Source: Acidobacteriota bacterium
Lineage (GTDB): Bacteria; Acidobacteriota; Terriglobia; Bryobacterales; Bryobacteraceae
Length of the DNA stretch: 60,860 nt
Direction: 5' to 3'
Assembly: GCA_025352795.1 (NCBI GenBank)
Contig: JANXSF010000019.1
Coordinates: 1-60,860, forward strand
A program made the position numbers and the translations under genes. Numbering within the stretch: position 1 is the first letter of the stretch; every line of letters begins with the position of its first letter. Below the pieces are notes generated by a model. That model did no database searches. It had not been told where the DNA came from and saw only the letters and a list, made by a program, of their open reading frames with translations. Shown one piece after another: positions 16,898-28,865 of this stretch.

Positions 16898-19800
16898 ATG
16901 TCCTTGAACTCAGAAGACCGGAACGACATCCAAATCGGGCTGCCCCCAGCCCAAGGCCTGTACGACCCTCGCAACGAACATGACGCCTGTGGCATTGGCT
17001 TCGTCGTCAACATCAAAGGCCACGCCTCGCACGACATTATCACCAAAGGGATTCAGATCCTCATCAACCTCACCCATCGTGGCGCATGTGGTTGCGATCC
17101 GGAAACTGGCGATGGCGCTGGTGTGCTCATTCAAATTCCTCACTTGTTTTTCGAAAAGGAATGCCGCAAGATCGGCTTCACTCTTCCCGGCCCCGGCGAA
17201 TACGGCATTGGCATGTGCTTTCTTCCGGTGGAACTCACTGCACGGCTCAAAGCCGAAGGCATCATTGAACGGGTCACTCGCGAAGAAGGTTTGGAAGCGC
17301 TTGGTTGGCGTGACACGCCCATTTACTCCGACGCCATTGGCCGTGTTGCCCGCGCCTCCCAGCCTTACATTGAACAGGTGTTCATCAAACGCCCTACCGG
17401 TATGGATGAAGATACTTTTGAACGCAAACTCTATCTGGTCCGCAAGCGCACTGAAAATGAAATGCTGGCTTCAGATATCCGCGAAAAAGATTTTTTCTAT
17501 ATCCCTTCGCTCTCCTGCCGAACAATCATTTACAAAGGATTGCTGCTCGCTCCCCAAATTGACCAGTTCTATAAGGACTTGGCCGACCCAGACACCATCA
17601 GTTCCATCTGCATGGTGCACCAGCGCTTTTCCACCAACACGTTTCCCACTTGGCAACTCGCTCATCCGTTCCGTTATCTATGCCACAACGGCGAAATCAA
17701 TACCGTCAAAGGCAACAGCAACTGGATGGCTGCTCGTCAGGCTGTACTCGCTTCGCCACTTTGGGGTGATGATATTAAGAAGCTCTACCCCATCATCCAG
17801 CCCAATGGCAGTGATTCCGCTACCTTGGACAACGCAGTCGAACTGCTCATGCTGTCTGGCCGTTCCCTGCCTCATGTCATGGCCATGTTGATTCCCGAAG
17901 CCTGGGATAACGACCCCACCATGCATCCCGATAAAAAGGCCTTCTACGAATACCATGCTTCACTCATGGAACCGTGGGATGGCCCCGCTTCCGTCGCCTT
18001 TACCGATGGCCGTATGGTTGGCGCCACGCTGGATCGTAACGGCCTGCGCCCTGCCCGATACACCGTCACCAAAGATGACCTGCTCATCATGTCGTCAGAA
18101 ACCGGAGTGCTGCCCTTCAAGCCTGAAGATATCCGCATCAAAGGTCGGTTGCAGCCTGGCAAAATGCTTTTGGTGGATACCGTGGAAGGACGCATTGTCC
18201 CCGACGAAGAAATCAAGCAGCGCCTCTATTCCCGCCAGCCTTACGCCCAGTGGATTCGTGAAAATCAAATCACTCTGGATAAACTTCCTGAACCACCGCG
18301 GGTCTACGTCACCAATCATGAAACACTGCTGGAACGGCAACGGGCGTTCGGCTATACAGAAGAAGATGTCCGCATGCTGTTACGGCCCTTGGGTGAAAAG
18401 GGCGAAGAACCCATCGGGTCTATGGGCACCGATACTCCGCTGGCTTGCCTTTCCGATAAGCCCCAGCCTTTGTTCAATTACTTCAAACAGTTATTCGCAC
18501 AAGTTACTAACCCGGCCATTGATCCTATTCGCGAAGAGTTAGTAATGTCGCTCAACAGCTACATCGGCACAGAGCGGAATATTCTGGCTGAAACGCCGCA
18601 GCATTGCCATACGTTGAAATTGCCGCATCCCATTCTCACCAATCGCGATTTAGAAAAACTGCGCCGCGTCTCAACTGGTGATTTTCTCGCTTACACTTTG
18701 CCCACTCTGTTCAATGTTCACGGTGGTGAAAAGGAATTGGAACGTGCTCTTGATAGTTTGAACAAGCGCGCCAGTTGGGCTGTCAAGAGTGGTTACAGTG
18801 TCCTGATTCTGTCGGATCGCGGCGTGGATAAAGATTCAGCCCCTATCCCCAGTTTGCTCGCTCTCACCGCCGTTCATCACCACCTGATTCGCGATGGCCT
18901 GCGCACTCAATGTGCCCTGGTTGTCGAATCAGGTGAGCCTCGTGAAGTCATGCACTTCGCCCTGCTCATCGGCTACGGTGCCAGCGCCATCAACCCCTAC
19001 TTGGCCATTGAGAGTCTGGAAGACATGGCCCTCAACGGGCAGATCACCGTCAATTTTGAGACAGCACTGAAGCATTTCAAAAAGGCCGTCAACAAAGGGC
19101 TGCTAAAAGTCTTCTCCAAAATGGGGATCTCTACTCTGCAAAGCTATCGCGGTGCGCAGATTTTTGAAGCCATCGGACTCAACAAAGACGTGGTCGATAA
19201 ATACTTCACCGGTACACCCTCAAAGATCGCCGGCGTGGGCTTGGACGTACTTGCTCGTGAAGCGAAAATGAAGCATGAGCATGCCTTTCAACCAGTCACC
19301 GATTCTGATCAACTGCTGGATGCCGGGGGCCAATATTCCTATCGTGTGCGTGGTGAATATCACACCTTCAATCCCAACACAGTCACCAAATTACAACATG
19401 CGGTGCGTCAGGAAAGCTTCAAAACTTTTCAGGAATATTCATCGGCCATCAATGACCAGAACAAGCAGCTATGCACCATCCGCGGCTTAATGCAGTTCAA
19501 GACCGATAAGGTGAAACCCATTCCCATCGACGATGTGGAACCGGCTAAAGAAATTGTCAAACGCTTTGCCACTGGTGCCATGTCTTATGGGTCCATCAGC
19601 AAAGAGGCTCATGAAACGTTGGCCATCGCCATGAACCGTATGGGTGGTCGCTCCAACACCGGTGAGGGCGGGGAAGATGAAGCACGCTTCCCCATGCTGC
19701 CCAATGGCGATTCCAAACGTAGCTCCATCAAACAGGTGGCCAGCGGTCGTTTCGGCGTCACCACCAATTACTTAGTGAATGCCGATGAACTGCAAATCAA

Positions 19801-21499
19801 AGTCGCCCAAGGTGCCAAGCCCGGTGAAGGCGGTCAGTTGCCCGGCCATAAAGTGGATGAAACCATTGCCCGCGTTCGCCATTCCATTCCCGGAGTCGGC
19901 CTCATTTCACCGCCGCCACATCACGATATTTACTCCATCGAAGATTTGGCCCAACTTATCTACGACTTGAAAAACGTCAATCCCGATGCCCGTATTTCCG
20001 TCAAGCTCGTTGCCGAAGTGGGCGTTGGCACAGTGGCCGCAGGCGTCGCCAAAGCCCATGCCGATCTGGTGGTCATCGCCGGTGATTCCGGCGGTACCGG
20101 GGCAAGTCCGCTGACTTCAATTAAACACGCCGGTGCACCTTGGGAACTCGGCTTGGCTGAAACCCAGCAGGTATTGGTCATGAACGATCTGCGCAGTCGT
20201 ATCCGAGTGCAGACTGATGGCAAACTGCAAACTGGTCGCGACATCGCCGTTGCCTGCTTGCTAGGCGCTGAAGAATTCGCGTTCTCCACAGCTCCGCTAA
20301 TCGCCCTCGGTTGTATCATGATGCGCAAGTGCCATCTGAATACCTGCCCAGTGGGCATTGCCACGCAAGACCCCGCCCTGCGCGCCAAGTTTGAAGGCAA
20401 GCCGGAAAACGTCATCAACTTTTTCTTCTATATGGCAGAAGAGCTCCGCCAAATTATGGCATCCCTAGGCATTCGTAAAGTGGACGATATGGTGGGCCGT
20501 GTTGACCTTCTCGAAATGAAAGATGTGCTGCATCATTGGAAAGCCCGTGGCATTGATCTTTCGGCCATTCTCTATAACCCGCCGCTGCCTTCCCGCGTTG
20601 GCCGCCGCTGTATGATCTCGCAGGATCATGGCTTGGCCGAAGCGCTGGATTACAAGTTGATCGATTTCGCCAAGGACGCCATTGAAAACGGCACGCCCAT
20701 TGAATTCAAATTGCCCATCCGCAACATCCATCGCACGGTAGGCGCAATGCTCAGTGGTAAGATCGCAAAAAAACACGGCTCTGCCGGGTTGCCCGACGAT
20801 ACCATTCAGATTAACTTCAGTGGATCAGCAGGCCAATCTTTTGGTGCTTTCCTCGCCAAGGGCGTCAGCCTTACTCTTGAGGGCGATGCCAACGATTATG
20901 TCGGCAAAGGTATGTCTGGCGGTAAAATCGTGGTCTATCCGCCGCGCAATTCGTCGTTCATTCCTGAAGAAAATATTCTCATCGGCAACGTTGTTCTTTA
21001 TGGAGCAACCAGTGGTGAAGCATACTTTAACGGCATGGCCGGCGAACGTTTTGCTGTTCGCAACTCCGGTGCCACCGCCGTTGTGGAAGGCGTTGGCGAC
21101 CATGGCTGTGAATACATGACCAAGGGCATGGTGGTTGTGCTGGGCCATTGTGGACGCAACTTCGCCGCAGGCATGAGCGGCGGCTTTGCTTACGTGCTGG
21201 ATGAAACTGGCGATTTCGTAAATTACAATTGCAACCGCACAGGCGTCGATTTAGAACCTGTAGATCAACCAGTAGACATGCAAGCTCTGCGCAATTTGAT
21301 TGAGAAACATTTCAACGCCACCGGTTCACCGCGTGCCAAATGGATCATGGAAAATTGGGGCACTATGCTCCCGAAATTCGTCAAAGTTTTCCCCCATGAA
21401 TACAAGCGTGTGATGAATATTCCACGTCGCACAGAACCGCTGACCGTTCCATTGCAGCAACATCAACACGACTCTCCGAAGCAGGTGATCCATGGGTAA
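16898..21499 (+). CDS. gltB: Glutamate synthase (NADPH) large subunit
   Basis: This 1533-residue enzyme has the normal GltB length and order: an N-terminal amidohydrolase domain, a central domain, a FMN/Fe-S synthase barrel and a C-terminal beta-helix with repeated G-rich segments ([31 protein letters not shown]). The mature nucleophile is C31 in EHDACGIGF, so a 30-residue propeptide is removed. The Fe-S cysteines lie in [19 protein letters not shown]. It makes two glutamates from glutamine and 2-oxoglutarate. The gltD start overlaps its end by 8 bases. Confidence 0.97.
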   Translation: MSLNSEDRNDIQIGLPPAQGLYDPRNEHDACGIGFVVNIKGHASHDIITKGIQILINLTHRGACGCDPETGDGAGVLIQIPHLFFEKECRKIGFTLPGPGEYGIGMCFLPVELTARLKAEGIIERVTREEGLEALGWRDTPIYSDAIGRVARASQPYIEQVFIKRPTGMDEDTFERKLYLVRKRTENEMLASDIREKDFFYIPSLSCRTIIYKGLLLAPQIDQFYKDLADPDTISSICMVHQRFSTNTFPTWQLAHPFRYLCHNGEINTVKGNSNWMAARQAVLASPLWGDDIKKLYPIIQPNGSDSATLDNAVELLMLSGRSLPHVMAMLIPEAWDNDPTMHPDKKAFYEYHASLMEPWDGPASVAFTDGRMVGATLDRNGLRPARYTVTKDDLLIMSSETGVLPFKPEDIRIKGRLQPGKMLLVDTVEGRIVPDEEIKQRLYSRQPYAQWIRENQITLDKLPEPPRVYVTNHETLLERQRAFGYTEEDVRMLLRPLGEKGEEPIGSMGTDTPLACLSDKPQPLFNYFKQLFAQVTNPAIDPIREELVMSLNSYIGTERNILAETPQHCHTLKLPHPILTNRDLEKLRRVSTGDFLAYTLPTLFNVHGGEKELERALDSLNKRASWAVKSGYSVLILSDRGVDKDSAPIPSLLALTAVHHHLIRDGLRTQCALVVESGEPREVMHFALLIGYGASAINPYLAIESLEDMALNGQITVNFETALKHFKKAVNKGLLKVFSKMGISTLQSYRGAQIFEAIGLNKDVVDKYFTGTPSKIAGVGLDVLAREAKMKHEHAFQPVTDSDQLLDAGGQYSYRVRGEYHTFNPNTVTKLQHAVRQESFKTFQEYSSAINDQNKQLCTIRGLMQFKTDKVKPIPIDDVEPAKEIVKRFATGAMSYGSISKEAHETLAIAMNRMGGRSNTGEGGEDEARFPMLPNGDSKRSSIKQVASGRFGVTTNYLVNADELQIKVAQGAKPGEGGQLPGHKVDETIARVRHSIPGVGLISPPPHHDIYSIEDLAQLIYDLKNVNPDARISVKLVAEVGVGTVAAGVAKAHADLVVIAGDSGGTGASPLTSIKHAGAPWELGLAETQQVLVMNDLRSRIRVQTDGKLQTGRDIAVACLLGAEEFAFSTAPLIALGCIMMRKCHLNTCPVGIATQDPALRAKFEGKPENVINFFFYMAEELRQIMASLGIRKVDDMVGRVDLLEMKDVLHHWKARGIDLSAILYNPPLPSRVGRRCMISQDHGLAEALDYKLIDFAKDAIENGTPIEFKLPIRNIHRTVGAMLSGKIAKKHGSAGLPDDTIQINFSGSAGQSFGAFLAKGVSLTLEGDANDYVGKGMSGGKIVVYPPRNSSFIPEENILIGNVVLYGATSGEAYFNGMAGERFAVRNSGATAVVEGVGDHGCEYMTKGMVVVLGHCGRNFAAGMSGGFAYVLDETGDFVNYNCNRTGVDLEPVDQPVDMQALRNLIEKHFNATGSPRAKWIMENWGTMLPKFVKVFPHEYKRVMNIPRRTEPLTVPLQQHQHDSPKQVIHG

Positions 21500-22907
21500 A
21501 GTAACCGGGTTTTTAGAATACGCGCGAGAAACGCCCACCCGCCGTCCTGTTGCCGAACGAGTCAATGACTACTTCGAGGTGTATCAACCCTTCGACGAGG
21601 AAAAGGTGCGCCTGCAAGGTGGTCGCTGCATGGATTGCGGCATTCCCTTTTGCCACACCGGCTGTCCGCTTACGAATATCATTCCCGATTGGAACGATTT
21701 CGTTTGGCAAGGCCGTTGGCGCGATGCCATTCGCCAACTCCACGCCACCAATAATTTCCCGGAATTCACTGGTCGTATTTGTCCTGCTCCCTGTGAAGCG
21801 GCCTGTGTTCTTGGGATCAATGAACCGCCCGTTGCCATTAAGACCATCGAACGCACCATCATCGATCATGCCTGGGCAGAAGGTTGGATCAAGCCCGAAC
21901 CACCGCCATTGCGCACGGGCAAGAAAGTCGCCGTCATCGGCAGTGGTCCGGCAGGCCTCGCCGCTGCTCAACAGTTAAACCGTGCTGGACACACTGTTGT
22001 CGTTTTTGAAAAAAATGATCGCATCGGCGGACTGCTGCGCTATGGCATCCCCGATTTCAAAATGGAAAAACATCACATTGATCGGCGCATTGAACAAATG
22101 GAAGCCGAAGGTGTGGAATTCCGCGTCAATGCCAACGTCGGCGTCAATGTTTCAGCAGAGGAGTTGCGTAACGATTTCGATGCACTCTTACTCTCCGGTG
22201 GTGCCGAATGGCCCCGTAATTTAAATGTCCCAGGACGGGATTTGAAGGGCATTCACTATGCCATGGAATTCCTGCCGCAACAGAATAAACGTGTTGCCGG
22301 TGACAACGTCCTCGATCAGATTATGGCCACAGATAAGCACGTCGTCATCATCGGCGGCGGTGATACTGGAGCCGATTGCCTGGGTACTTCCCACCGTCAT
22401 AAAGCAGCCAGCGTGAATCAGTTTGAGATCATGCCCCAACCACCCGATGATCGTGCACCATCCACTCCATGGCCTCTTTGGCCACTTCAAATGCGCATCG
22501 AATCGGCCCATGAAGAAGGTGGCGTCAGGCAATGGTCTCTAGCCACCACTAAGTTCACTGGCGATGAACAGGGCAACGTGAAAAAGCTCCACGGAGTGAA
22601 AGTCGGTCCCGCACCAAAGTTCGATCCAATCCCCGGAAGTGAGTTCGAAATGGATGCCGAATTGGTGCTGCTAGCCATGGGCTTTCTAGGCCCCGTGCGC
22701 AATGGATTACTGGAACAATTAACGGTAGAACTGGATCCCCGCGGCAACGTCAAAGCGGATGAAAATTACATGAGTTCAGTGCCCGGAGTCTTCGCCGCAG
22801 GCGATATGCGACGTGGTCAATCACTGGTCGTGTGGGCCATTGCTGAAGGACGCAAAGCAGCCAGGGGCGTTGACCAATGGCTGATGGGCAGCAGTGATCT
22901 GCCTTAA
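21492..22907 (+). CDS. gltD: Glutamate synthase (NADPH) small subunit
   Basis: This 471-residue flavoprotein feeds electrons to GltB. The N-terminal region carries the Fe-S cysteine motifs [14 protein letters not shown] and [11 protein letters not shown]. The FAD fold [13 protein letters not shown] is at about 150 and the NADPH fold [11 protein letters not shown] at about 290. It overlaps gltB by 8 bases, so the two subunits are translationally coupled. Its end overlaps the end of the convergent MFS gene by 4 bases. Confidence 0.96.
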   Translation: MGKVTGFLEYARETPTRRPVAERVNDYFEVYQPFDEEKVRLQGGRCMDCGIPFCHTGCPLTNIIPDWNDFVWQGRWRDAIRQLHATNNFPEFTGRICPAPCEAACVLGINEPPVAIKTIERTIIDHAWAEGWIKPEPPPLRTGKKVAVIGSGPAGLAAAQQLNRAGHTVVVFEKNDRIGGLLRYGIPDFKMEKHHIDRRIEQMEAEGVEFRVNANVGVNVSAEELRNDFDALLLSGGAEWPRNLNVPGRDLKGIHYAMEFLPQQNKRVAGDNVLDQIMATDKHVVIIGGGDTGADCLGTSHRHKAASVNQFEIMPQPPDDRAPSTPWPLWPLQMRIESAHEEGGVRQWSLATTKFTGDEQGNVKKLHGVKVGPAPKFDPIPGSEFEMDAELVLLAMGFLGPVRNGLLEQLTVELDPRGNVKADENYMSSVPGVFAAGDMRRGQSLVVWAIAEGRKAARGVDQWLMGSSDLP

Positions 22908-24161
22908 GTAAGTGCCGGAATCTCATCCCCGTCAACTAACTGCTCATTGGGATTGATCCGCCAAAAAATAAATGCACTTACAAATAACATGAAAGCCAAC
23001 GGCTTCAGAGCGTCGTTGTAGTTACCGAAGTAATCCACCATATAGCCAAATGCTACCGAAGAAAGAAAGGAGCCCATTTGGCCAGCCATATTCATAGAGC
23101 CGGAAACGGCACCGCCGTATCGACGACCAACATCCAGGCAGATAGCCCAAGCCACCGGTAACATGCAATCCATGCTGCCATAGCCTAAGGAAAGGCAAAT
23201 CACCGCAGCGAACTTACCGGGAACAAACGCGGCACTCATCAGAAAGACGCCGGCCATGGCTAATCCGACAGTGCCTACAATGCACCTTCCGAATTTGATG
23301 CCGTGCGTTTTTACAAGCCGATCACTTAACCAGCCACCAAATAAGTTTCCGCATGCTCTGGCAATAAAGGGCAGTGGTGAAAGGTAACGCATTTCGTTTT
23401 CAGTAAAACCGCGACCTTTTTGTAAGTAGGTGTGTAGCCACGATAGATAGAAGTAAGAACCCCAGCAGTACGTGTGATACATCAGCAGGATGGTCCAGAA
23501 ATTTCGTTTGCGCATGACGCTAGCCCAAGGCAAGCTGTGATGTTCCCGGGTTGTTCCCGCACCGATTTCCTCCATTTCAGCTTTCGTGACGCCGGGCTTT
23601 TCAAAAGGATAATCGCGATACCACCAGTACCAGACGCAGCACCAAACAACGCCTAGAATGCCGAAGCAATAAAAGGTTGTGCGCCAGCCAAAGTTTATTT
23701 GAATAGGAACAACCACCAAGGGTGCCAGCGCTCCACCTAAGCGCGAAGCCATCCATACAATACCAGTGGCCTTGGCCCGATCCGTAGCCGGGAACCATTT
23801 GGAAATGGCCGATGCGCTGTTGGGATATGCCCCAGCTTCGCCAGCTCCAAAAAAGAAGCGTGTGGCGAGTAAGATCCAAAAATTTGACACAGCTCCAGTG
23901 AGGGTTGTGAACAGAGACCACCATAAAACAATTCGTGTAAGAACTGTTCTGGGGCCATATTTATCGCCCCACGCTCCACTGGGGATTTCAAAAATCGCAT
24001 AGGTGAGTGTAAAAGCCCCAACCACCCAACCCCAATGCGTAGGATCAATCCCCAACTCAGCCTGCATTCGAGGACCCAGCCACGGAAATACAAACACGGT
24101 CCAGATACGTGATGATGGACAGAAGAAAAAGTAGAGCAAGAACTCGGTGACGGTAAAGCAT
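22904..24161 (-). CDS. MFS transporter (anion:cation symporter type), with an apparent frameshift
   Basis: A 12-TM major facilitator of the hexuronate/ACS type; [10 protein letters not shown] and [17 protein letters not shown] are family motifs. In the longest single frame the start is a TTG at 24139, giving 411 residues without TM1. The other frame, from the ATG at 24161, gives [20 protein letters not shown] and continues DRVCISVAG, which is the canonical TM1 of the family. The frames join at GCTGGGTCCTCGA (about 24074-24079), where one base too many stands before PRMQAELG. Removing it restores a full-length protein. The gene follows cysteine synthase by 20 bases and would import sugar acids or aromatic acids. 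Confidence 0.8.
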
Positions 24162-24181
24162 CCTAGCCAGGGTATCGGCTT

Positions 24182-25102
24182 TTAGCGGAACGGCGCGAAC
24201 ATTTCTGTTGTGAAGTATCGTTCCATCCGATCTGCAAACACAGTGACGATGGGGCCGTTGATCTTCAAACGATCGGCAGCGATTGCCGCCGCACGAAGGT
24301 TGAGCCCGGAACTTGGGCCAACCGGAAAACCTTGGCGCATCAATTGATGGGTCACTGCAATGGCTTCGCTATCTTCAACGTCAATAGTGGCCAGGTTCGG
24401 TAACTCTTCTTCGCGAAAGATGGTGGAAAGGTTGTCTGCCACGCCGGGGATGCGGGCACTAAAGCTGGAACATTCTACATCGGAAATGTTTTCGAACGTA
24501 ACGGGCTTGGCAAGGATCGGAATGGGGGAACAGCCCGCATCGCAAAAGCCCTGATAAAGCCCCACCAAAGTGCCTCCGGTACCAACTCCGCTGACCACGG
24601 CGGCGACCGTGCCTCCGGGAATCTGATCCAGGATCTCGCGAGCTGTACCCATGCGATGGGCCAACGCGTTATCGGGATTCGAAAACTGACGCGGCAGAAA
24701 TGCTTGTTCTGTTGCCGCGATTCGCTCCGTTTCAGCAATGGCGCCGCGGATCCCAAGTTCACGAGGTGTAAAGCGCAACTCACCTCCGTAAGCGCGAATG
24801 ATCAAGCCCCGTTCACTGCTGACACCTTCAGGCAAAACGGCAGTAAATCGTAAACCTAGTTGGGCGCAAACCAAAGCCATGGCGATGGAAGTGGAACCGC
24901 TGGATGCTTCCACTACATGTTCCCCCGCTTTAAGCTGGCCTTGCCGCATGGCCTTTTCAAGAATGAAACGAGCAATGCGATCTTTAGTGGAACCGGATGG
25001 ATTCAGAAATTCAAGCTTAGCCCAAATTTGCGGAGAACCCGCCGTGCTTACCGGTACCAAAGGCGTCGGCGAGTTGCGGCCCATATAGGCCTGAATGCTC
25101 AT
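24182..25102 (-). CDS. PLP-dependent cysteine synthase family protein
   Basis: A 306-residue fold-type II PLP enzyme. The lysine that binds PLP is K40 in NPSGSTKDR, followed by the SSGSTSIAMA phosphate or substrate loop and GVGTGGTLVG. These match O-acetylserine sulfhydrylase (CysK/CysM), though cystathionine beta-synthase-like or threonine-type relatives share them. The ATG overlaps the end of the tannase gene by 4 bases (ATGA). Why it sits in a plant-polymer operon is not obvious; a housekeeping gene may have been carried along. Confidence 0.85.
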   Translation of the reverse strand: MSIQAYMGRNSPTPLVPVSTAGSPQIWAKLEFLNPSGSTKDRIARFILEKAMRQGQLKAGEHVVEASSGSTSIAMALVCAQLGLRFTAVLPEGVSSERGLIIRAYGGELRFTPRELGIRGAIAETERIAATEQAFLPRQFSNPDNALAHRMGTAREILDQIPGGTVAAVVSGVGTGGTLVGLYQGFCDAGCSPIPILAKPVTFENISDVECSSFSARIPGVADNLSTIFREEELPNLATIDVEDSEAIAVTHQLMRQGFPVGPSSGLNLRAAAIAADRLKINGPIVTVFADRMERYFTTEMFAPFR

Positions 25103-26592
25103 GGAAGAACGACACAGGCGAAGTTAACAGCTTCATCAATACTGCCAGTTCCCTTGTAGCGGGCCACTTGTGGATAGGGACAAAGCGGACGCGTTCGGGT
25201 GGTCTTTCCATTTTCTACATGCGCTCCGATCAATTGGGTTGGGGCTAGGTCTTTCTCCACCCAATCCATGACGGCGGCCAACCAGTCAACCGTGTTGCAA
25301 CCTGGGCCACCATTGCAGTGGAACATTCCAGGCACCATGAAGAGCCGATAAAAATCTTGCGTTGCAGCTTCTCCTAAACGCTTGCTCACCGTCTGGTAAT
25401 ATTCGATTCCAGGGAACGGATTTACTTGTTGATCGGCCCATCCTGAATAATGAATGATTTTGCCACCGCGCTTTTTCAATGGGGTCAGGTCAGGGTTCCG
25501 CGCATTCAACTCCGCTGCCGCTTTGGCGACACGTGAAGGGTCAGTATCAAAGTTGAACATGGTGTAATTCCATGAAGGTCCGGGAGGCGGATCAAGCATG
25601 GCCAACTTCATCTGACTTTCAGAGCGCGGCAACACGGTCTTAATCGGGCCTATTAAATTGTCAGACCAAACAGACTCGCTTCCCACAGGTTCGCCAGGGA
25701 ATAATAGCTTACCTTTCGAATCGCGAACGCCACCATAAATTTTGTTCAGCGCTTCTATTTGCGAAGCGGTGAAGCAGTCCGCCCCTGGTTGGTTATCCGC
25801 ACACTTTGGGATATCCTTGGACGGGTTAAATCCGCAACGTCGAGGATCGTCAATGATGCCGTCCTTCAGCCCATCCAGCGCATCACACTTGTCGTAAACT
25901 GCCTTGGTCAGCAATGGGAGTTTCTCCACTGGAATGGCCCCTGCGCCTAGTTGGGATTGACCCACCCAGATGCGGCGAGTCACGTTACCGGTAAGATAAA
26001 GTCCCGGTGCACCAATCACCAAACCGTCGAAATCTTCAGGGTAGCGTTGGGCTTCGTGCATTCCCTGGCGGCCCCCTGTGGAGCAACCCACCCAATAGGA
26101 AAATCGCGCGGGCTTGCCATAGTAGGCTTGCATCAATTGTTTGGACAGCACCGCTGTTTCATGCACAGCGAGGTAAGCAAAATCGAGCAGCTTGCGCCGA
26201 CCGTTCGGATTTTCTGGCGTGATGTAGGCGAAGGTGGCTAGCGGTTCTTTGGCTGCATCGTGACCCGTATCCGTTGAAGCAGCAGCGAAACTCTTGCGAA
26301 CGGCACCATCCACCGCACCAAAGCTGATGACACCGGCAGTACCGCCGTTGCCTACCATTTGAAAACGATCATTCCAAACGGTGGGAAGCTTGATGGCGAA
26401 TCCCGCTTCTGGCCAAATGACTCCGCGGACATCGCAATGCTCAGGCAAGTTAGCTTTGGCGGCCACTAAAGTTGCGGAGTGAATCTTCACTTCATCCCCG
26501 AAGGACTTGGCAGCAAGGGCGTCGCATTGCATTGCGGGCTCGGCTGCCAACAGGGCCATCGTTGATAGAGGAATGAACCAGAAAGCTTTCAC
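25099..26592 (-). CDS. Tannase/feruloyl esterase family alpha/beta hydrolase
   Basis: A 497-residue secreted esterase: signal peptide MKAFWFIPLSTMALLAAE, then the family nucleophile motif YWVGCSTGGRQG (the Ser in GCSTGG), the Asp-containing HYSGWADQQVNP and the C-terminal catalytic His in GMFHCNGGPG. It hydrolyses ester links between phenolic acids and sugars (tannins, feruloylated polysaccharides). The GTG start shares one base with the stop of the upstream oxidoreductase gene, and its end overlaps the cysteine synthase start. Confidence 0.88.
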   Translation of the reverse strand: MKAFWFIPLSTMALLAAEPAMQCDALAAKSFGDEVKIHSATLVAAKANLPEHCDVRGVIWPEAGFAIKLPTVWNDRFQMVGNGGTAGVISFGAVDGAVRKSFAAASTDTGHDAAKEPLATFAYITPENPNGRRKLLDFAYLAVHETAVLSKQLMQAYYGKPARFSYWVGCSTGGRQGMHEAQRYPEDFDGLVIGAPGLYLTGNVTRRIWVGQSQLGAGAIPVEKLPLLTKAVYDKCDALDGLKDGIIDDPRRCGFNPSKDIPKCADNQPGADCFTASQIEALNKIYGGVRDSKGKLLFPGEPVGSESVWSDNLIGPIKTVLPRSESQMKLAMLDPPPGPSWNYTMFNFDTDPSRVAKAAAELNARNPDLTPLKKRGGKIIHYSGWADQQVNPFPGIEYYQTVSKRLGEAATQDFYRLFMVPGMFHCNGGPGCNTVDWLAAVMDWVEKDLAPTQLIGAHVENGKTTRTRPLCPYPQVARYKGTGSIDEAVNFACVVLP

Positions 26593-27971
26593 TAAGCCTT
26601 CTTGCCAGCGGCCATTTTCTCAAACTCATTGAAGTAAACTCGTCGACCCTCATCCATCGCCAAATTCGACATCATCACAGCGCTGGAATCGGCCAGGCCC
26701 ACTTCGATATCGGCTTTGGGCTTGCCGCCGTTGCGGCAGCATTCAAAGAAGGATTCCAGTTGCGTATCCACTGGGTTCTTGTCTTCTTCGGGAACCATCA
26801 CGCCCTTGCTATAAAGCCAGCGTCGGGCATACTTCATTTCCTTCGACAAAAATGTGTCTTTCTCTGTGACTTCATCTTTGCCCAATAGCACGGGGAGCGA
26901 TTTTGATCCTTTCCCGGTGGATGCCAGCGACGCGCCGGCAACCACTGGTTTTGCTCCAGCACCTGCCTCCGCTGGCTTTTCCGGTTCGCGGAACCACAGC
27001 CCTAACGCTGGTTCTTCGTCGGTACCTACTGTGAGATGCAACGTGCCCTTGGTACCCATAATGATTTCGCCAAATTCCGTGCGGCTGGCGTTAAACATCG
27101 GCGAATGAGAATTGGTGCAGATGGAGCTATACATTAAACGCTGCCCTTTGGGGTAGCGGAAAATCAGTTGGATGTTGTCGTAATTATCGCGGCCATCTTT
27201 GAAGTAATCAACGCCGCCCAGGCCCATCACCATTTCTGGATGCGAACCGAACATCCAATCGGCGATGTCGATCTGGTGCGAAGCCAGTTCACCGGTCAAG
27301 CCGCCAGACATTTTTTTCAACAAGCGCCAATTGGCGTCATCACCACGTGGATCGTTCTTTTTCATGATCCAGTTCTTACTTGGTTTCGCCACCAGATTCC
27401 GATGCCACTGGGCGTAAACATTGGTTACGTCACCCAGCAAACCTTTGTCAATCATCTGGCGAGCTACTTGATAGAACTGGCTGTAACGGCGTTGCAATCC
27501 CACCTGCAGCACTTGGCGGGAGTGTTCCTTCATCAATGCCCGCAGCGCAAACGCTTCTTCTGGCTTGAACACCAAACTCTTTTCGCAGAACACATGCTTG
27601 CCGGCCAGAATGGCGTCACGCGTCATTGGATAGTGCATGTATAACGGAGCCGCAATCATCACGGCATCGACGTCTTTGCGCGACAACAACTCCCGGTAAT
27701 CTTTGTAGCCTTGCGGTTTGTCTTTGGAATCGGCAATGGCCTTTTTCAAGTTAGGCTCGTAAAGATCGCAAGCGGCCACCAGTTTGTGACCATCCAGTTT
27801 GTTGAGGTGGGTGATGTGATATTGACCTCGACCACCTGTGCCAATCAGCCCCAACTGAATTTGGTTACTAGCGGCCTTCACTGTTTGCAGAAAAGGTGCG
27901 CTGAGAGCCGCTGCCGCCCCCAATTGCACTACATCACGACGCGTCAAATTATCGTTTTTATTGTTTGCCAT
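26592..27971 (-). CDS. Gfo/Idh/MocA family oxidoreductase, Tat-exported
   Basis: This 459-residue protein begins NLTRRDVVQLGAAAALSAPF, a Tat signal. The Rossmann motif LGLIGTGGRGQYH follows at about 40, and the EKS motif of the family lies in HVFCEKSL. Such secreted family members in acidobacteria and planctomycetes are probably sugar oxidoreductases or glycosidase-like enzymes with a bound NAD(P). Substrate unknown. It lies 20 bases after BrkB and touches the tannase gene, so both are in the same transcript. Confidence 0.87.
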   Translation of the reverse strand: MANNKNDNLTRRDVVQLGAAAALSAPFLQTVKAASNQIQLGLIGTGGRGQYHITHLNKLDGHKLVAACDLYEPNLKKAIADSKDKPQGYKDYRELLSRKDVDAVMIAAPLYMHYPMTRDAILAGKHVFCEKSLVFKPEEAFALRALMKEHSRQVLQVGLQRRYSQFYQVARQMIDKGLLGDVTNVYAQWHRNLVAKPSKNWIMKKNDPRGDDANWRLLKKMSGGLTGELASHQIDIADWMFGSHPEMVMGLGGVDYFKDGRDNYDNIQLIFRYPKGQRLMYSSICTNSHSPMFNASRTEFGEIIMGTKGTLHLTVGTDEEPALGLWFREPEKPAEAGAGAKPVVAGASLASTGKGSKSLPVLLGKDEVTEKDTFLSKEMKYARRWLYSKGVMVPEEDKNPVDTQLESFFECCRNGGKPKADIEVGLADSSAVMMSNLAMDEGRRVYFNEFEKMAAGKKA

Positions 27972-27991
27972 AACGTCCTGGTCACCTTAAA

Positions 27992-28864
27992 CTATTCAAC
28001 CTTGCCAGCAGGCAAAGCATCCATGGAATTCACCATTATAGTATTCTCCGTATCCTCTATCACTGGCCGCGCAGACCACTCAGCACCGGCAAGGATTACC
28101 ATGGCCGCAAGAAAGCTTAAAAATACAATGCTGGCTGAATCCAAAAACGGTCCATACTCATTGCCCATTTTCGCCCGGAAGGGTGCCCAAATATACACTT
28201 GATGCAGTAAGTACTTCATCAATTCCAAAGCCAGACCCACCACAATAGAGACTGGAAGCACACGTACTGCCGATACTTTGCAATTGGGCAAAATCCAATA
28301 GATAAGAAAAAACATAGCGATGGAAATAGGCACCGCAGCCATCTTGAAGACCACCGTAGCAGCAGTCCCCAGCACGGCAGACATGAACCCTTGTTGATTA
28401 CTCAAAAATTCCTGATTCACTGCGGTCAACATCACGTTGACAAACGCCAAAGTGCCGCAGGTAAGAATTAAACCCATGCTCACCAATTGATTTTTCAAAA
28501 AGCTGCGATTGGTCTTTACACCCCAAATGCGATTCAGGGCAACTTCAAGAGGTTCAAAAATACCGTTGGCGGTGAACAGCAACAATAGCAGTGATATCAG
28601 CTCAAACTTCTGGTGCCTGTTGGCCAGGCCGTTGGTGCCGTTGCCATAAAGAATGATGCCCGCGATATCGTTAGGGAAAAAATCTTTAATGGTGAAGAAC
28701 ACCGCCTGTTCCGCAGCGCGCCAGTGTAGAGCGCGACAAAGTCCGCTCATCACAACCAGAAATGGGAAGAAGCTCAGCAACACGTTGGCCGCAATGGAAA
28801 AGGCGTAGACGTGCACTTCCACTTCCATCAGATACTTGAATGTTGTCCAAAGTTTACGAAACAA
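27992..28864 (-). CDS. YihY/BrkB family inner-membrane protein
   Basis: A 290-residue membrane protein with about six hydrophobic segments and the family features (SFFPFLVVMSG, LNRIWGVK, then PISIAMFFLIYWILPNCKV). The role of this family is not settled; it was once called ribonuclease BN by mistake and is now often described as a transporter or envelope factor. The gene lies 1 base after the GMC dehydrogenase and 20 before the oxidoreductase, inside the plant-polymer run. Confidence 0.86.
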   Translation of the reverse strand: MFRKLWTTFKYLMEVEVHVYAFSIAANVLLSFFPFLVVMSGLCRALHWRAAEQAVFFTIKDFFPNDIAGIILYGNGTNGLANRHQKFELISLLLLLFTANGIFEPLEVALNRIWGVKTNRSFLKNQLVSMGLILTCGTLAFVNVMLTAVNQEFLSNQQGFMSAVLGTAATVVFKMAAVPISIAMFFLIYWILPNCKVSAVRVLPVSIVVGLALELMKYLLHQVYIWAPFRAKMGNEYGPFLDSASIVFLSFLAAMVILAGAEWSARPVIEDTENTIMVNSMDALPAGKVE

Positions 28865-28865
28865 C

